NCBI RefSeq assembly: GCF_014635845.1
Contig: NZ_BMDP01000002.1
Coordinates: forward strand, 434,001 to 498,000
Direction of reading: 5' to 3'
Origin: Oxalicibacterium solurbis
Lineage (GTDB): Bacteria; Pseudomonadota; Gammaproteobacteria; Burkholderiales; Burkholderiaceae_D
DNA: 64,000 nucleotides
Of this stretch, positions 17,827 to 27,424 are shown one piece after another. The notes below the pieces were generated by a model, which was not told the DNA's origin, did no database searches, and saw only the letters and a list, made by a program, of their open reading frames with translations. Both the position numbers and the translations under genes were made by a program. Numbering within the stretch: the stretch's first letter is position 1; each line of letters opens with the position of its first letter.

Positions 17827-19953
17827 TTAGCGGATACGCATGCCCGGCTCGGCGCCGGGCCACGGATTCAGGATGTAGATGCCCGGACTCTTCTTCTCAT
17901 CGGCAGCCGATGCAGCCAGCACCATGCCTTCCGAGATGCCGAACTTCATCTTGCGCGGCGCGAGGTTGGCGACCAGCACGGTCAGCTTGCCGACCAGGTC
18001 TTCCGGCTTGTAGGCCGACTTGATGCCGGAGAACACGTTACGTGTGCGGCCTTCGCCGACGTCCAGCGTCAGGCGTAGCAGCTTGTCCGAGCCTTCCACG
18101 TGTTCGCAGTTGACGATCTTGGCGATGCGCAGGTCGACCTTGGCGAAATCGTCGATCTTGATTTCGTCGGCTAGCGGTTCGATGTCGGTTTTTGCGGCAT
18201 CGGCAGCGTTGGCAGTATCGCTCGCGGCTTTCGTTTCCGTTGCGGCCGGCATTTCGAACAGTGCATCCAGCATCTTCGGTTCGACACGCGTCATCAGGTG
18301 CGCGTAAGCGTTGACCTGATGATTGTTCGGCAGCGGCGTGGCGACGTCGTTCCATTGCAGCGGCGCGATGTTGAGCAATGCTTCGACTTGCTGTGCAACG
18401 TTCGGCAGCACCGGCTTCAGGTAGATCGTGAGAATGCGGAAGGCTTCCAGCAAGCGGCTGCAGACTTCCTGCAGCTTGGCGTTGTTGTCCGGATTCTTCG
18501 CCAGTTCCCAGGGCTTGTTCGCATCGACGTAGACGTTGATCGCATCGCACTGTTCCATGATCGCGCGCAACGCCTTGCCGTATTCGCGCTGGTCGTAGAA
18601 CGACTGGATTTCCGGCGCGGCGTTGCGCAGTTTGTTGATGAAGGCATCGTCGGCAGTTGCCCACGTCGTGGCCACGCGGCCGTCGAATTTCTTCGTGATG
18701 AAACCGGCTGCGCGGCTGGCGATGTTGACGTACTTGCCGACCAGATCGCTGTTGACGCGCGCGCTGAAGTCTTCCGGATTGAAATCGATGTCTTCGTTGC
18801 GCGCGCTCAGCTTGTTGGCGAGGTAGTAGCGCAGCCATTCCGGATTCATGCCCAGGCTCAGGTACTTCAGCGGATCGAGGCCGGTGCCGCGGCTCTTGCT
18901 CATCTTCTCGCCGTTGTTGACGGTCAGGAAGCCGTGCACGAACACCTTGTTCGGCGTCTTGCGGCCGCTGAAGTGCAGCATCGCCGGCCAGAACAGCGTA
19001 TGGAAATTGACGATGTCCTTGCCGATGAAGTGGACCTGCTCCAGCTTTGGATCGGCCATGTAGGCGTCGTAGTTCTCGCCGCGCTTGTCGAGCAGGTTTT
19101 TCAGCGAGGCCAGATAGCCGACCGGCGCGTCCAGCCACACGTAGAAATATTTGCCCGGTGCGTCCGGAATCTCGATACCGAAGTAGGGTGCGTCGCGCGA
19201 GATGTCCCAATCGCTCAGTCCTTCGCTGGTCGAGCCGTCGATGTTGTCGCGTACCGTGAACCATTCCTTGACCTTGTTGGCGACCTCCGCCTGCAGGTGC
19301 GGCTTGCCGTCGACGTCGTTGCCGGAAATCCATTCTTCGAGGAAGGCCACGCTGCGCGGATCGGACAGCATGAAGAAGAAGTGATCCGAGTTTTTCAGCA
19401 CCGGTGTGGCGCCGGTCAGCGCCGAGTACGGATTGATCAGGTCGGTCGGCGCATAGACCGCACCGCAGACTTCGCAGTTGTCGCCGTATTGATCCTGCGC
19501 GCCGCATTTCGGGCATTGGCCCTTGATGTAGCGGTCCGGCAGGAACATGTTCTTTTCCGGATCGAAGAACTGCTCGATCGTGCGCGTCTTGATCAGGCCG
19601 TTCTTTTTCAGGTCGAGATAGATCTGCTTGGCGAGCGTGTGATTTTCCGGGCCGTCGGTCGAATGCCAGTTGTCGAACGCGATATGGAAACCGTCCAGAT
19701 ACTGCTTGCGGCCGGCGGCGATGTTGGCGACGAACTGCTGCGGTGTCAGGCCGGCTTTTTCCGCCGCGATCATGATCGGCGCACCGTGCGCATCGTCGGC
19801 GCCGACGAAGTTCACCGCATTGCCCTGCATGCGCTGGAAGCGCACCCAGATATCGGCCTGGATGTATTCCATGATGTGGCCGATGTGGAAGGCGCCATTG
19901 GCGTAGGGAAGGGCGGTGGTGACGAACAGCTTGCGCGGCGACGGATTGCTCAT
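17827..19953 (-). CDS. metG: Methionyl-tRNA synthetase
   Basis: 708 residues from the ATG at 19953 ([20 protein letters not shown]); an in-frame ATG at 19992 would add 13 residues and neither start has a strong ribosome-binding site. HIGH motif at residues 23-26, zinc knuckle CPKCG...CEVCG near 145-162, KMSKS in [12 protein letters not shown], and a C-terminal tRNA-binding (Trbp111-like) domain, [14 protein letters not shown] onward. An Ala-rich linker (around NAADAAK) joins the parts. This is the long dimeric form of MetRS. Confidence 0.96.
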   Translation of the reverse strand: MSNPSPRKLFVTTALPYANGAFHIGHIMEYIQADIWVRFQRMQGNAVNFVGADDAHGAPIMIAAEKAGLTPQQFVANIAAGRKQYLDGFHIAFDNWHSTDGPENHTLAKQIYLDLKKNGLIKTRTIEQFFDPEKNMFLPDRYIKGQCPKCGAQDQYGDNCEVCGAVYAPTDLINPYSALTGATPVLKNSDHFFFMLSDPRSVAFLEEWISGNDVDGKPHLQAEVANKVKEWFTVRDNIDGSTSEGLSDWDISRDAPYFGIEIPDAPGKYFYVWLDAPVGYLASLKNLLDKRGENYDAYMADPKLEQVHFIGKDIVNFHTLFWPAMLHFSGRKTPNKVFVHGFLTVNNGEKMSKSRGTGLDPLKYLSLGMNPEWLRYYLANKLSARNEDIDFNPEDFSARVNSDLVGKYVNIASRAAGFITKKFDGRVATTWATADDAFINKLRNAAPEIQSFYDQREYGKALRAIMEQCDAINVYVDANKPWELAKNPDNNAKLQEVCSRLLEAFRILTIYLKPVLPNVAQQVEALLNIAPLQWNDVATPLPNNHQVNAYAHLMTRVEPKMLDALFEMPAATETKAASDTANAADAAKTDIEPLADEIKIDDFAKVDLRIAKIVNCEHVEGSDKLLRLTLDVGEGRTRNVFSGIKSAYKPEDLVGKLTVLVANLAPRKMKFGISEGMVLAASAADEKKSPGIYILNPWPGAEPGMRIR

Positions 19954-20136
19954 AAGGTGATGCTGGACGGAAATTTTGGGGAAAGGCGACATTTTAGCAG
20001 CGCGGACGGCTTGGCGCGGACCTTGGCAGAGCGGGCAGCTGCCAAGGTAGCGGGGAAGCGCGCCGGCGCGCTAGAATAGCGACTTTCCATCGTAGCTACA
20101 GGACGGCTTTGGCGACCCCAGGGCCGTTTTCATTTC

Positions 20137-21540
20137 ATGACCGTTCGCACCCCGATTCGTACCCGCTTCGCTCCCAGCCCGACCGGCTATCTCCACGTTG
20201 GCGGCGCGCGCACCGCGCTGTTTTCCTGGGCCTATGCCCGCCACTTCGGCGGCCAATTCATCTTGCGCATCGAGGATACCGATCTCGAACGTTCGACGCC
20301 GGAAGCGGTACAGGCCATTATCGATGGCATGAACTGGCTGGGCCTGCAGCATGACGAAGGCCCGTTTTACCAAATGCAGCGGATGGATCGTTATCGCGAA
20401 GTGATCGCGCAGATGCTGGCCGACGGCAGCGCCTATCACTGCTATTGCACGCCGGAAGAAGTCGAGGCGATGCGCGAACGCCAGCGTGCGATCGGCGAGA
20501 AGCCGCGCTACGACGGCACCTGGCGTCCGGAAGAAGGCAAGACCTTGCCGGCGATCCCGGAAGGCCGCAAGCCGGTCGTGCGTTTCCGCAATCCGGTCGA
20601 CGGTGAAGTCACGTGGGACGACGTCGTTAAGGGCACGATCACGATCGCCAACCGCGAGATGGACGACCTGATCATCGCGCGCAGCGACGGCACGCCGACC
20701 TACAATTTCTGCGTTGCCATCGACGACTGGGACATGAAAATCACGCACGTGATCCGCGGCGACGATCACGTCAACAACACGCCGCGCCAGATCAACATCC
20801 TGCGCGCGCTCGGTGCGGAATTGCCGCAATACGGGCACCTGCCGATGATCCATGGCACCGATGGCCAGAAGCTGTCCAAGCGCCACGGCGCAGTCAGCGT
20901 GATGGACTATCCGGCACAAGGTTATCTGCCGGAAGCGATGCTGAACTATCTGGCGCGCCTGGGTTGGAGCCACGGTGACGACGAAATTTTCTCGATCGAA
21001 CAGTTCGTCCAATGGTTCGATCTCGATCATCTGACGAAATCGCCAGCGCAATTCAACTTCGAAAAATTCGACTGGCTGAACAATCACTATATCAAGCAGG
21101 CCGACAATGGACGTCTTGCCGATCTGGCGCGTCCGCTGATGACGGAACATGGCGCGCAGTTCGATGGCGCCCCCGAGTTGCAAGCGGTGATCGCGCTGAT
21201 GAAGGATCGCTTCAATACGGTCAACGAACTGGCTGTCGCTGCGATGCTGTTCTATCGCCAGCCTGCACCGGATGCAGCGCTGCTGGCGCAGCATGTCACC
21301 GATGCGGTCAAGCCGGCACTTGCGCAGTTCGCGACGCAATTGCAATCAATCGAGTGGAACAAGGACGCCGTGTCTGCTGCATTGAAGGAAACGCTGGCCG
21401 CGCACAAACTGAAGATGCCGCAACTGGCGATGCCGCTGCGTTTGCTGATTACCGGTCAGTTGCAGACACCGTCGATCGATGCAGTCATCGCCTTGTTCGA
21501 TCGCAACGTGGTGCAGGCACGCATGCAGAAATATCTTTGA
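20137..21540 (+). CDS. gltX: Glutamyl-tRNA synthetase
   Basis: 467 residues. Class I signature [19 protein letters not shown], the RIEDTD loop and the KMSKS equivalent KLSKRHG near residue 247. It charges tRNA-Glu, and a tRNA-Glu(TTC) gene lies just downstream. It is divergent from metG, with a 183-base shared control region. The discriminating GluRS form is expected, but sequence alone does not exclude charging of tRNA-Gln. Confidence 0.96.
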   Translation: MTVRTPIRTRFAPSPTGYLHVGGARTALFSWAYARHFGGQFILRIEDTDLERSTPEAVQAIIDGMNWLGLQHDEGPFYQMQRMDRYREVIAQMLADGSAYHCYCTPEEVEAMRERQRAIGEKPRYDGTWRPEEGKTLPAIPEGRKPVVRFRNPVDGEVTWDDVVKGTITIANREMDDLIIARSDGTPTYNFCVAIDDWDMKITHVIRGDDHVNNTPRQINILRALGAELPQYGHLPMIHGTDGQKLSKRHGAVSVMDYPAQGYLPEAMLNYLARLGWSHGDDEIFSIEQFVQWFDLDHLTKSPAQFNFEKFDWLNNHYIKQADNGRLADLARPLMTEHGAQFDGAPELQAVIALMKDRFNTVNELAVAAMLFYRQPAPDAALLAQHVTDAVKPALAQFATQLQSIEWNKDAVSAALKETLAAHKLKMPQLAMPLRLLITGQLQTPSIDAVIALFDRNVVQARMQKYL

Positions 21541-21605
21541 GAAATTTTTCTAAAGGGTATTTACAAGAGCGGGAAACATCTGCATAATCTCGCTTCTGCA
21601 CTCGA

Positions 21606-21681
<76 letters not shown>

Positions 21682-21718
21682 CCGAATTTGCAGCAGGTCA
21701 GTAATACGGACAGCTTTT

Positions 21719-21794
21719 GTCCCCATCGTCTAGAGGCCTAGGACATCACCCTTTCACGGTGAGTACAGGGGTTCGAATCCCCTTGGGGACGCCA
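21719..21794 (+). tRNA. tRNA-Glu (anticodon TTC)
   Basis: 76-base cloverleaf. Acceptor GTCCCCA/TGGGGAC, anticodon stem TCACC/GGTGA around loop CTTTCAC (anticodon 21753-21755), T arm with GGTTCGAATCC, discriminator G and encoded CCA at 21792-21794. It is followed immediately by an intrinsic terminator. Confidence 0.96.
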
Positions 21795-21796
21795 AA

Positions 21797-21831
21797 TAAA
21801 ACGCCACGCAATTGCGTGGCGTTTTTCTTTT
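21797..21831 (+). terminator. Intrinsic terminator after the tRNA pair
   Basis: ACGCCACGCA (21801-21810) and TGCGTGGCGT (21813-21822) form a long perfect stem, preceded by AAATAAA and followed by TTTTTCTTTTTT. Confidence 0.88.
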
Positions 21832-22103
21832 TTGCTTCGATTTTGCTTCGCGCTTTTTCGAACGCTCCTGTCGTCTGTCGTCGTCACGATCGGCATTTGT
21901 CATCGCACGGCGAAGTGCATCCCGTTTCGTTATCCCGCATCTTCTTCGGCATCCTTGTTTGCATCGTCCCATATCGATGGGATTGGAAAACATGCAAGGG
22001 ATTGCAATAATCGCAACGCCTTTTTGCCGGTATTTCCGGCGCAGGCCCGACCGCCGCGATGCACGTGGCGGTTCGCATCACGATGTTGCCGGAGATCTTC
22101 CAT
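21832..22103. other. Non-coding stretch between the tRNA terminator and pilV
   Basis: With the terminator, this makes a gap of about 310 bases without a gene. It probably holds the promoter of the pilus operon. The short open frames here have no family resemblance or good ribosome-binding sites. The only clear site is GGAG, eight bases before the ATG at 22104. Confidence 0.5.
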
Positions 22104-22688
22104 ATGAAGACATCAACAGAGAATGGTTTTTCGCTGATCGAAGTCCTGGTTGCCGTATTCGTTCTGGCGGTCGGCGTAATCGGTGCGGCAGGAATGCAGC
22201 TGGCCGCATTGCGGACCGCGCAGCAATCGTCCTTCCAGACACATGCGTTGCATCTGGCGACAGAGATGGCCGATTACATGCGCGCCAACGTCGGGCAGAT
22301 GAGGCGTATCGATGCCGTCAATCCTTATTTGCGCGTCGACTATCGTGCTTCCGGGGTTGCTGCCTCGCCAGCTTCTAGCGTCAACTGCTACGGCATCGAT
22401 GCGCAATGCGATGAGGACGAGCTGGCGCAATTCGAGATTGCAGAATGGCTGCGTCGTCTGGCGGCGGCATTGCCGGGTGCACGCACCAGGATTTGTCGTG
22501 ACGCTGCTCCTTGGGACAAGGGCGGTCAACGATTCCGATGGGAATGCACAGCTGCGCAGGGCCATGCCATTGCCTCGATCGTCATCAAGATCGGTTGGCG
22601 AGAGAGACACGCCGATGGCCGGCTGCTGCATGAAGACGGTAGCGATGCGCCTGGCATCGCATTGCTGGTTGCGCCCTACGTCGAATGA
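22104..22688 (+). CDS. pilV: Type IV pilus minor pilin PilV
   Basis: 194 residues from the ATG at 22104. Short leader and prepilin peptidase site NG|FSLIEVLVAVFVLAVGVIG with Glu at mature position 5, the class III signal typical of PilV. Minor pilins prime pilus assembly at the inner membrane and form a tip complex. The PilV family fits the LAALRTAQQSSFQTHALHLA segment. Its stop overlaps the pilW start (ATGA), so it is the first gene of a coupled operon. Confidence 0.85.
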   Translation: MKTSTENGFSLIEVLVAVFVLAVGVIGAAGMQLAALRTAQQSSFQTHALHLATEMADYMRANVGQMRRIDAVNPYLRVDYRASGVAASPASSVNCYGIDAQCDEDELAQFEIAEWLRRLAAALPGARTRICRDAAPWDKGGQRFRWECTAAQGHAIASIVIKIGWRERHADGRLLHEDGSDAPGIALLVAPYVE

Positions 22689-23659
22689 ATACTCGCCCAT
22701 TTTTATCGGATCAATCCGGACTGACGCTGATCGAATTGATGATTGCGATGGCGCTGGGTTTGTTCGTTCTGTTGGCGGCAACCGGACTGCTTCTGTCCAG
22801 CAAGGCAGCCTATACGGTGCAGAGCCAGATGGCATATGTACATGAGAGCGGCCGTTACGCGATGGACATCCTGTCGCGTGCCGTGCGTCAGGCAGGCCAT
22901 GAAGACCATCGCATGTCGATAACGATGACGCAGGAAGCGACGCCGAACGTCATCGGCCTGGATGCGATGACACTGAAGAAAACCACTGCCGGTCTGAACG
23001 ACGCCTCCACAAAAGGCGTGGTGAACGGCAGCGATGTTCTGGCATTGCGTTTCTTTGGCGACGACACGAATCGGCAGGATGGCACCATCCTCAATTGTGC
23101 GGGATTGCCGGTCGCCGCACCCGACGCATCCGACGATGCCGAATCGGGGCGTGGCTGGAGCATTTTCTTCGTCGGCAAGGATGCAGCAGGCGAGCCTGAG
23201 CTGCGCTGCAAGTATCGAACGCAGACGGGATGGAATGCTGACGCCATCGTACGCGGCGTTGAATCTTTCCAGGTGTTGTACGGCGTCGATGCGGATGACG
23301 ACGGCATGCCGGACCGCTTCGTGAATGCGGACGCGGTCGATGCGCTGGATAGCCAATTGTCGCTGAATGGCGAGAATGTCGTGGCGCGCGCGGCGGATCT
23401 GCGGCGTCGGACGCACTGGAAGAAAATTCGTTCGATCCGCATCGCGATTCTGGTGCGCAGCACGCAGCCGGCACGTGATGACGATCTGTCTGCCGTGCAT
23501 GAGTTGTTCGGCCCCGGATATGCGAACACGCATGCTGCACGGGACCGCGGGACAAGCGTGGCGGAACGCGATATTCCATTCGCGGAGCGCAACCGGCTGA
23601 GAAAGGTTTTCGAGCAGACGATCCAGTTGCGCAATGATGTCGCTGGTGCCGCAGCGTGA
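22685..23659 (+). CDS. pilW: Type IV pilus minor pilin PilW
   Basis: 324 residues. Prepilin motif SG|LTLIELMIAMALGLFVLLA near residues 11-31, and the PilW-like ESGRYAMDILSRAVRQAGH. The large C-terminal domain includes a DADDDGMPDRF acidic run that could bind calcium (inference). It belongs to the minor-pilin tip complex with PilV, PilX and PilY1. It overlaps pilV and pilX by four bases each. Confidence 0.85.
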   Translation: MNTRPFLSDQSGLTLIELMIAMALGLFVLLAATGLLLSSKAAYTVQSQMAYVHESGRYAMDILSRAVRQAGHEDHRMSITMTQEATPNVIGLDAMTLKKTTAGLNDASTKGVVNGSDVLALRFFGDDTNRQDGTILNCAGLPVAAPDASDDAESGRGWSIFFVGKDAAGEPELRCKYRTQTGWNADAIVRGVESFQVLYGVDADDDGMPDRFVNADAVDALDSQLSLNGENVVARAADLRRRTHWKKIRSIRIAILVRSTQPARDDDLSAVHELFGPGYANTHAARDRGTSVAERDIPFAERNRLRKVFEQTIQLRNDVAGAAA

Positions 23660-24297
23660 AGTGCGGTGTGTACAGGGCCGGTGCAGTTGGCACAACTAGC
23701 ATGGAGCGTGGCGCAACGCTGATTGTGGTTCTGCTGTTGCTGATTGTCGTTCTGTTGCTGGGCGTCGGTGCATCGCAGATTGCCTTGCAAGGCGAAAAAT
23801 CTTCGCGCAACGATCGCGATCGCCAGATCGCCTTTCAGGCTGCGGAAGCAGCCTTGCTCGATGCCGAAACCGACATCGAAGCATCACCCGATGCATTACG
23901 TTCCCGCAGTCATCTGTTTTCTGCTGACGGCGTGTCCGGCTTTCCGCAAACGATGGAATCGTCCTGCGCTGCCGGCGAGGCAAACGTATTTCTTGGTTTG
24001 TGCCGGTATGCAGAAGACGAAGATGCAGCGTGGCGACATGTCGATTTCCTGGGTGCTGACGCAACGTCCACGCATTCCGTGCCTTATGGTCGCTTCACCG
24101 GACAAGTCTTTCCTGTTGGCGTAGGCCCGTTACCAGCAAGACTGCCGCGCTACATCATCGAAATGATGCCAGACCGCAAGCCGGGAATGGCGGCAGACGA
24201 ATCCGCGTATGTCTATCGGATCACGGCCATCGGCTTCGGCGTTCGCGAGACCACGCAAGTGGCCTTGCAGACTGTCTATCGCAAGGCAAGCCGATGA
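23656..24297 (+). CDS. pilX: Type IV pilus minor pilin PilX-like
   Basis: 213 residues from the GTG at 23656, which overlaps the pilW stop; an ATG at 23701 giving a shorter leader is an alternative. The signal is RG|ATLIVVLLLLIVVLLLGVGA. The mature position 5 is Val, not Glu, as in some PilX and GspK-type subunits. AFQAAEAALLDAE is a typical PilX motif. It probably bridges PilY1 to the pilus tip complex. Confidence 0.78.
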   Translation: MKCGVYRAGAVGTTSMERGATLIVVLLLLIVVLLLGVGASQIALQGEKSSRNDRDRQIAFQAAEAALLDAETDIEASPDALRSRSHLFSADGVSGFPQTMESSCAAGEANVFLGLCRYAEDEDAAWRHVDFLGADATSTHSVPYGRFTGQVFPVGVGPLPARLPRYIIEMMPDRKPGMAADESAYVYRITAIGFGVRETTQVALQTVYRKASR

Positions 24298-26342
24298 AGG
24301 CGATGTTAGGGACATTGCTGTTGAGCGTGTTGTCTGCATCGATACTGCGGACTACGGTTGCGGCACCGCCTCCCATTGCACTGGAAAATGAACCCTTGCA
24401 TCTGCAGTCATGCCCGATGCCATCTACCGGCGATTGGGTAGAGACGACATCGGTACAGGTTTCCGGGGAACAGGGCGTGGCGGTTTATCAGGCGGGCTAT
24501 CGCCCGACGGATGGCAGCGGCAGTCTGAAGAAACGGCAGACAGGACGGCAAACGGAAGTCGAGTGGGATGCTGGCGTGTTGCTGACCAGGCGTTCCGCTG
24601 TGCGCAAGCTGTGGACGGCAAGCGATGATGGCGACAAGTTCGGTGGAATCCCATTTGTATGGACATCGTTGGATGCCAGCCAGAAACTCGCCCTGAATCG
24701 TTCACCGGTTGACGGTAGCGATGACGGGCTTGGGCAAAAACGATGGGATTATCTGCGGGGCGTACGTACGGACGAAGCAAGTTTGTTCAGGCGGCGACAA
24801 CGCCTTCTGGGGGCGATCGTGCATGGTGTGCCTGTTTTCACCGGATCATCGTCCACTGCGGCGGGCAATGCTCATGGCGATGCAAATCACGAACGCCCAG
24901 AAGTCGTGTATGTCGGTGCGGGCGACGGCATGCTGCATGCGTTCAATGCGAAGAGTGGCGATGAATTGTTTGCCTATCTTCCCCATGCAGTCTTTGATCG
25001 CCTGCCGTTGCTGACGATGGTCGATAGTACTGACGCTTTGCCGGTCGACGGCGGCATTACGATAAGTGATGTGCCGACGGACTTGGCCGGCAACCGCTGG
25101 CGCAGCATATTGGTGGCTGGAATGGGGCGTGGTGCGCAAGGCATTTTTGCACTGGACGTGACGACACCGACCGAATTCAACAGTAATGATGTTTTGTGGG
25201 AATTTACCGATGCGGACGATGCCGACATCGGCAATGTGATCGGCACGCCGCTCATCGCGAAATTTCGTACGGGACTGGTGCACAGCGTGCCGCAGTATCG
25301 TTACTTTGCAGTGGTGCCGGGTGGTGTCAACAGCCACGTTGCCGATGGCGACGGACGATTCAATCCGGCAGGCAAAACTACCGTATTTCTATTGGCGCTG
25401 GACAAGCCAGCAGGGGAACCGTGGCAGGCCGGCATCAACTATTTCAAATTCGTATTGCCGGCATCCGATGCTAGTCGCGCGAACGGCGTGATTGAATTGG
25501 CGCTGACCACGGCGCCCGATGGTTCGGCCAGCGTTGCATACGCAGGCGATTTGCTCGGCAATCTGTGGCGTTTCGATTTCGGCGGCAATACGCCGGACAG
25601 CCACGCTCCGCAATTGCTGTTCGTCGCGCGTGATGCCGCCGGCAATCGCCAGCCGATCACGCAGCGCCCGCGCATCGTGTTCGCGCCGGAGCGCGGCTAC
25701 ATGGTGCTGTTCGGCACCGGCAAGTATCTGGAAAGAAGCGATCTGGACCGCAGTTCGTATGCGTCGCAATCGTTCTACGGGATATGGGATCGTAATGGCA
25801 CAAAGATCGATGGTCGCAGTTCGCTGGTTGCCAGGATTGCGCAGCCGCAAGGCGACAGATACACAGTCGTCGGCGAAGCCTTGATGTACGTGCCGACCGG
25901 CAAGCGCGGCTGGTATCTGGATTTCCCGAAAGCGCAGCTTACCGGTGAACGCAGCATCACATCGGCAGCCATGCTCGATACGCAGGTCGTATTCAGCACG
26001 CTGATTCCGGCTGCCGCCGCATGCACGGCACCTCTCGGACGTACCTATCTGCTTGATGCGTTGACCGGCCTTCCTGTCTCGGCGCATTTCGATGCCTATT
26101 TGTCGGAGGCAAGTTTTCCAGGCATCTCACCGCCATTTTTCATCATGCCGGTCGAAACGAGCGAACGCGATGCGACCGGCAAGCGACGCGTCGTTACGCG
26201 GTTGAAAAGACCGGGCGTAAAAACAGAAGAAGCGAATTCGGATGCTTCGCCGGACGAGACGATCGTCGAAGCGGTGACGACGGCAGGGCGCCTCAGCTGG
26301 CGGGAAATCATCGACTGGCAGGAGTTGCGTAATGACAGGTAA
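24294..26342 (+). CDS. pilY1: PilY1-type pilus tip protein, short form
   Basis: 682 residues with an N-terminal signal peptide (about 1-23, ending TVAA). The recognisable part is the C-terminal PilY1 beta-propeller: VVYVGAGDGMLHAFNAKSGDELFAYLP-like start, SILVAGMGRGAQGIFALDV, YAGDLLGNLWRFD and MVLFGTGKYLE motifs (each shown in part). Pseudomonas PilY1 is well over 1,000 residues and has an N-terminal von Willebrand A domain; that domain appears absent here. PilY1 promotes pilus extension and adhesion. It overlaps pilX by four bases. Confidence 0.82.
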   Translation: MKAMLGTLLLSVLSASILRTTVAAPPPIALENEPLHLQSCPMPSTGDWVETTSVQVSGEQGVAVYQAGYRPTDGSGSLKKRQTGRQTEVEWDAGVLLTRRSAVRKLWTASDDGDKFGGIPFVWTSLDASQKLALNRSPVDGSDDGLGQKRWDYLRGVRTDEASLFRRRQRLLGAIVHGVPVFTGSSSTAAGNAHGDANHERPEVVYVGAGDGMLHAFNAKSGDELFAYLPHAVFDRLPLLTMVDSTDALPVDGGITISDVPTDLAGNRWRSILVAGMGRGAQGIFALDVTTPTEFNSNDVLWEFTDADDADIGNVIGTPLIAKFRTGLVHSVPQYRYFAVVPGGVNSHVADGDGRFNPAGKTTVFLLALDKPAGEPWQAGINYFKFVLPASDASRANGVIELALTTAPDGSASVAYAGDLLGNLWRFDFGGNTPDSHAPQLLFVARDAAGNRQPITQRPRIVFAPERGYMVLFGTGKYLERSDLDRSSYASQSFYGIWDRNGTKIDGRSSLVARIAQPQGDRYTVVGEALMYVPTGKRGWYLDFPKAQLTGERSITSAAMLDTQVVFSTLIPAAAACTAPLGRTYLLDALTGLPVSAHFDAYLSEASFPGISPPFFIMPVETSERDATGKRRVVTRLKRPGVKTEEANSDASPDETIVEAVTTAGRLSWREIIDWQELRNDR

Positions 26343-26378
26343 GCCGGAAAAGCGGCAGGGACAGACAAGGAGAAAGCG

Positions 26379-26822
26379 ATGCGAACGATGAAGATGGGCG
26401 GCTTTACGGCCGTCGAACTGATGGTCGTGCTGATCGTCATGGCGATTCTGGTGGCGATCGCCTTTCCGTCCTATCAGGAATCCGTGCTGAAGAGCAAGCG
26501 CGTCGAAGGCAGGGCTGCGTTGATGAAGCTCATGCAGCAACAGGAACGTTATTACTCGTTGCATGCGCGCTATCTTGTTTTTTCCGTCGCATCAGACGAT
26601 GAAGCGCAAGGTTTTCGCTGGTATTCCGGCGACAATCCGCAGAACAGCCTGTATGAAATCAGTGCGCAAGCATGCGAAGGCAAGGACATCCGCGATTGCG
26701 TGAAGCTGCGGGCCGTGCCGGGCACGCAGAACGTCAATCGGAATTACAGCGATCTCGCTTGCGGCACGCTGGTGCTGACCAGCGAAGGAAACAAATCTGC
26801 CGATGCGGATCATTGCTGGTGA
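26379..26822 (+). CDS. pilE: Type IV pilin-like protein PilE
   Basis: 147 residues. Leader and cleavage site GG|FTAVELMVVLIVMAILVAIAF near the N-terminus, with Glu5 of the mature pilin, followed by PSYQESVLKSKRVEGRAALM. The C-terminal cysteine region (CEGKDIRDC, then ACGTL...HCW) could form the pilin D-loop. In this operon position it is usually a minor pilin rather than the major subunit. Its stop overlaps the next start by one base. Confidence 0.82.
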   Translation: MRTMKMGGFTAVELMVVLIVMAILVAIAFPSYQESVLKSKRVEGRAALMKLMQQQERYYSLHARYLVFSVASDDEAQGFRWYSGDNPQNSLYEISAQACEGKDIRDCVKLRAVPGTQNVNRNYSDLACGTLVLTSEGNKSADADHCW

Positions 26823-27382
26823 TGCCGGTACGGTCACATAATCGTCTTCATCATCGTCGTTACCGTACTGGCGGTTTTTCGATTATCGAGCTGATCGCGA
26901 TCGTGACGATCGTCGGTATTCTGTTGGCGGTTGGCTTCCCGTCTTTCCAGTCGCTGATTCAGAGCCAACGATTGACGACGACGGCCAATGCCTTGTTCAT
27001 GGCGGTCAATCTGGCGCGTTCGGAAGCGATACAGCGCGGCACGCGCGTCGATCTGGTGCCGGCGGGAGACGGCCGTTCGTGGAACGACGGCTGGGTGATC
27101 TTTATCGACGCCAACGGCAACCGGCGGCCGGATGCCGGTGAGACCATCGTTTTCACGCATGATCCTGTCGACCGCGATCTGCGCATCACGCCCCGTTTCA
27201 CCGATTCGAAAGTACAATATATCGCGTTCAACGGCACCGGCCGTACGCGTACCAACGCGAGCCGTTATGCATCGCAATCCGGGCATTGGCTGCTGGAACT
27301 GGGCACGCAATCGCGCAAGATCGTCATCAATTTTCTCGGTCGTCCGCGCGTCTGTAATCCGCAGTCTGCCGCCGGTTGCTGA
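26822..27382 (+). CDS. fimT: FimT/GspH-type pseudopilin
   Basis: 186 residues from the ATG at 26822, which shares a base with the pilE stop. Long basic leader followed by GG|FSIIELIAIVTIVGILLAVGF, then the GspH/FimT signature ANALFMAVNLARSEAIQRGTRV and WNDGWVIFIDANGN. FimT is an accessory minor pilin, linked to DNA binding in natural transformation in some species. Its position at the end rather than the start of the minor-pilin operon differs from Pseudomonas. Confidence 0.82.
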   Translation: MPVRSHNRLHHRRYRTGGFSIIELIAIVTIVGILLAVGFPSFQSLIQSQRLTTTANALFMAVNLARSEAIQRGTRVDLVPAGDGRSWNDGWVIFIDANGNRRPDAGETIVFTHDPVDRDLRITPRFTDSKVQYIAFNGTGRTRTNASRYASQSGHWLLELGTQSRKIVINFLGRPRVCNPQSAAGC

Positions 27383-27424
27383 TACAGGCAGCTTCTCGTC
27401 AATCGATCATCCGAAAAGAGTCAC

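Noticed and set aside
18298-20079. 593-codon open frame antisense to metG
   Set aside because: It mirrors the MetRS coding sequence in a frame kept open by codon bias; no start site or known motif.
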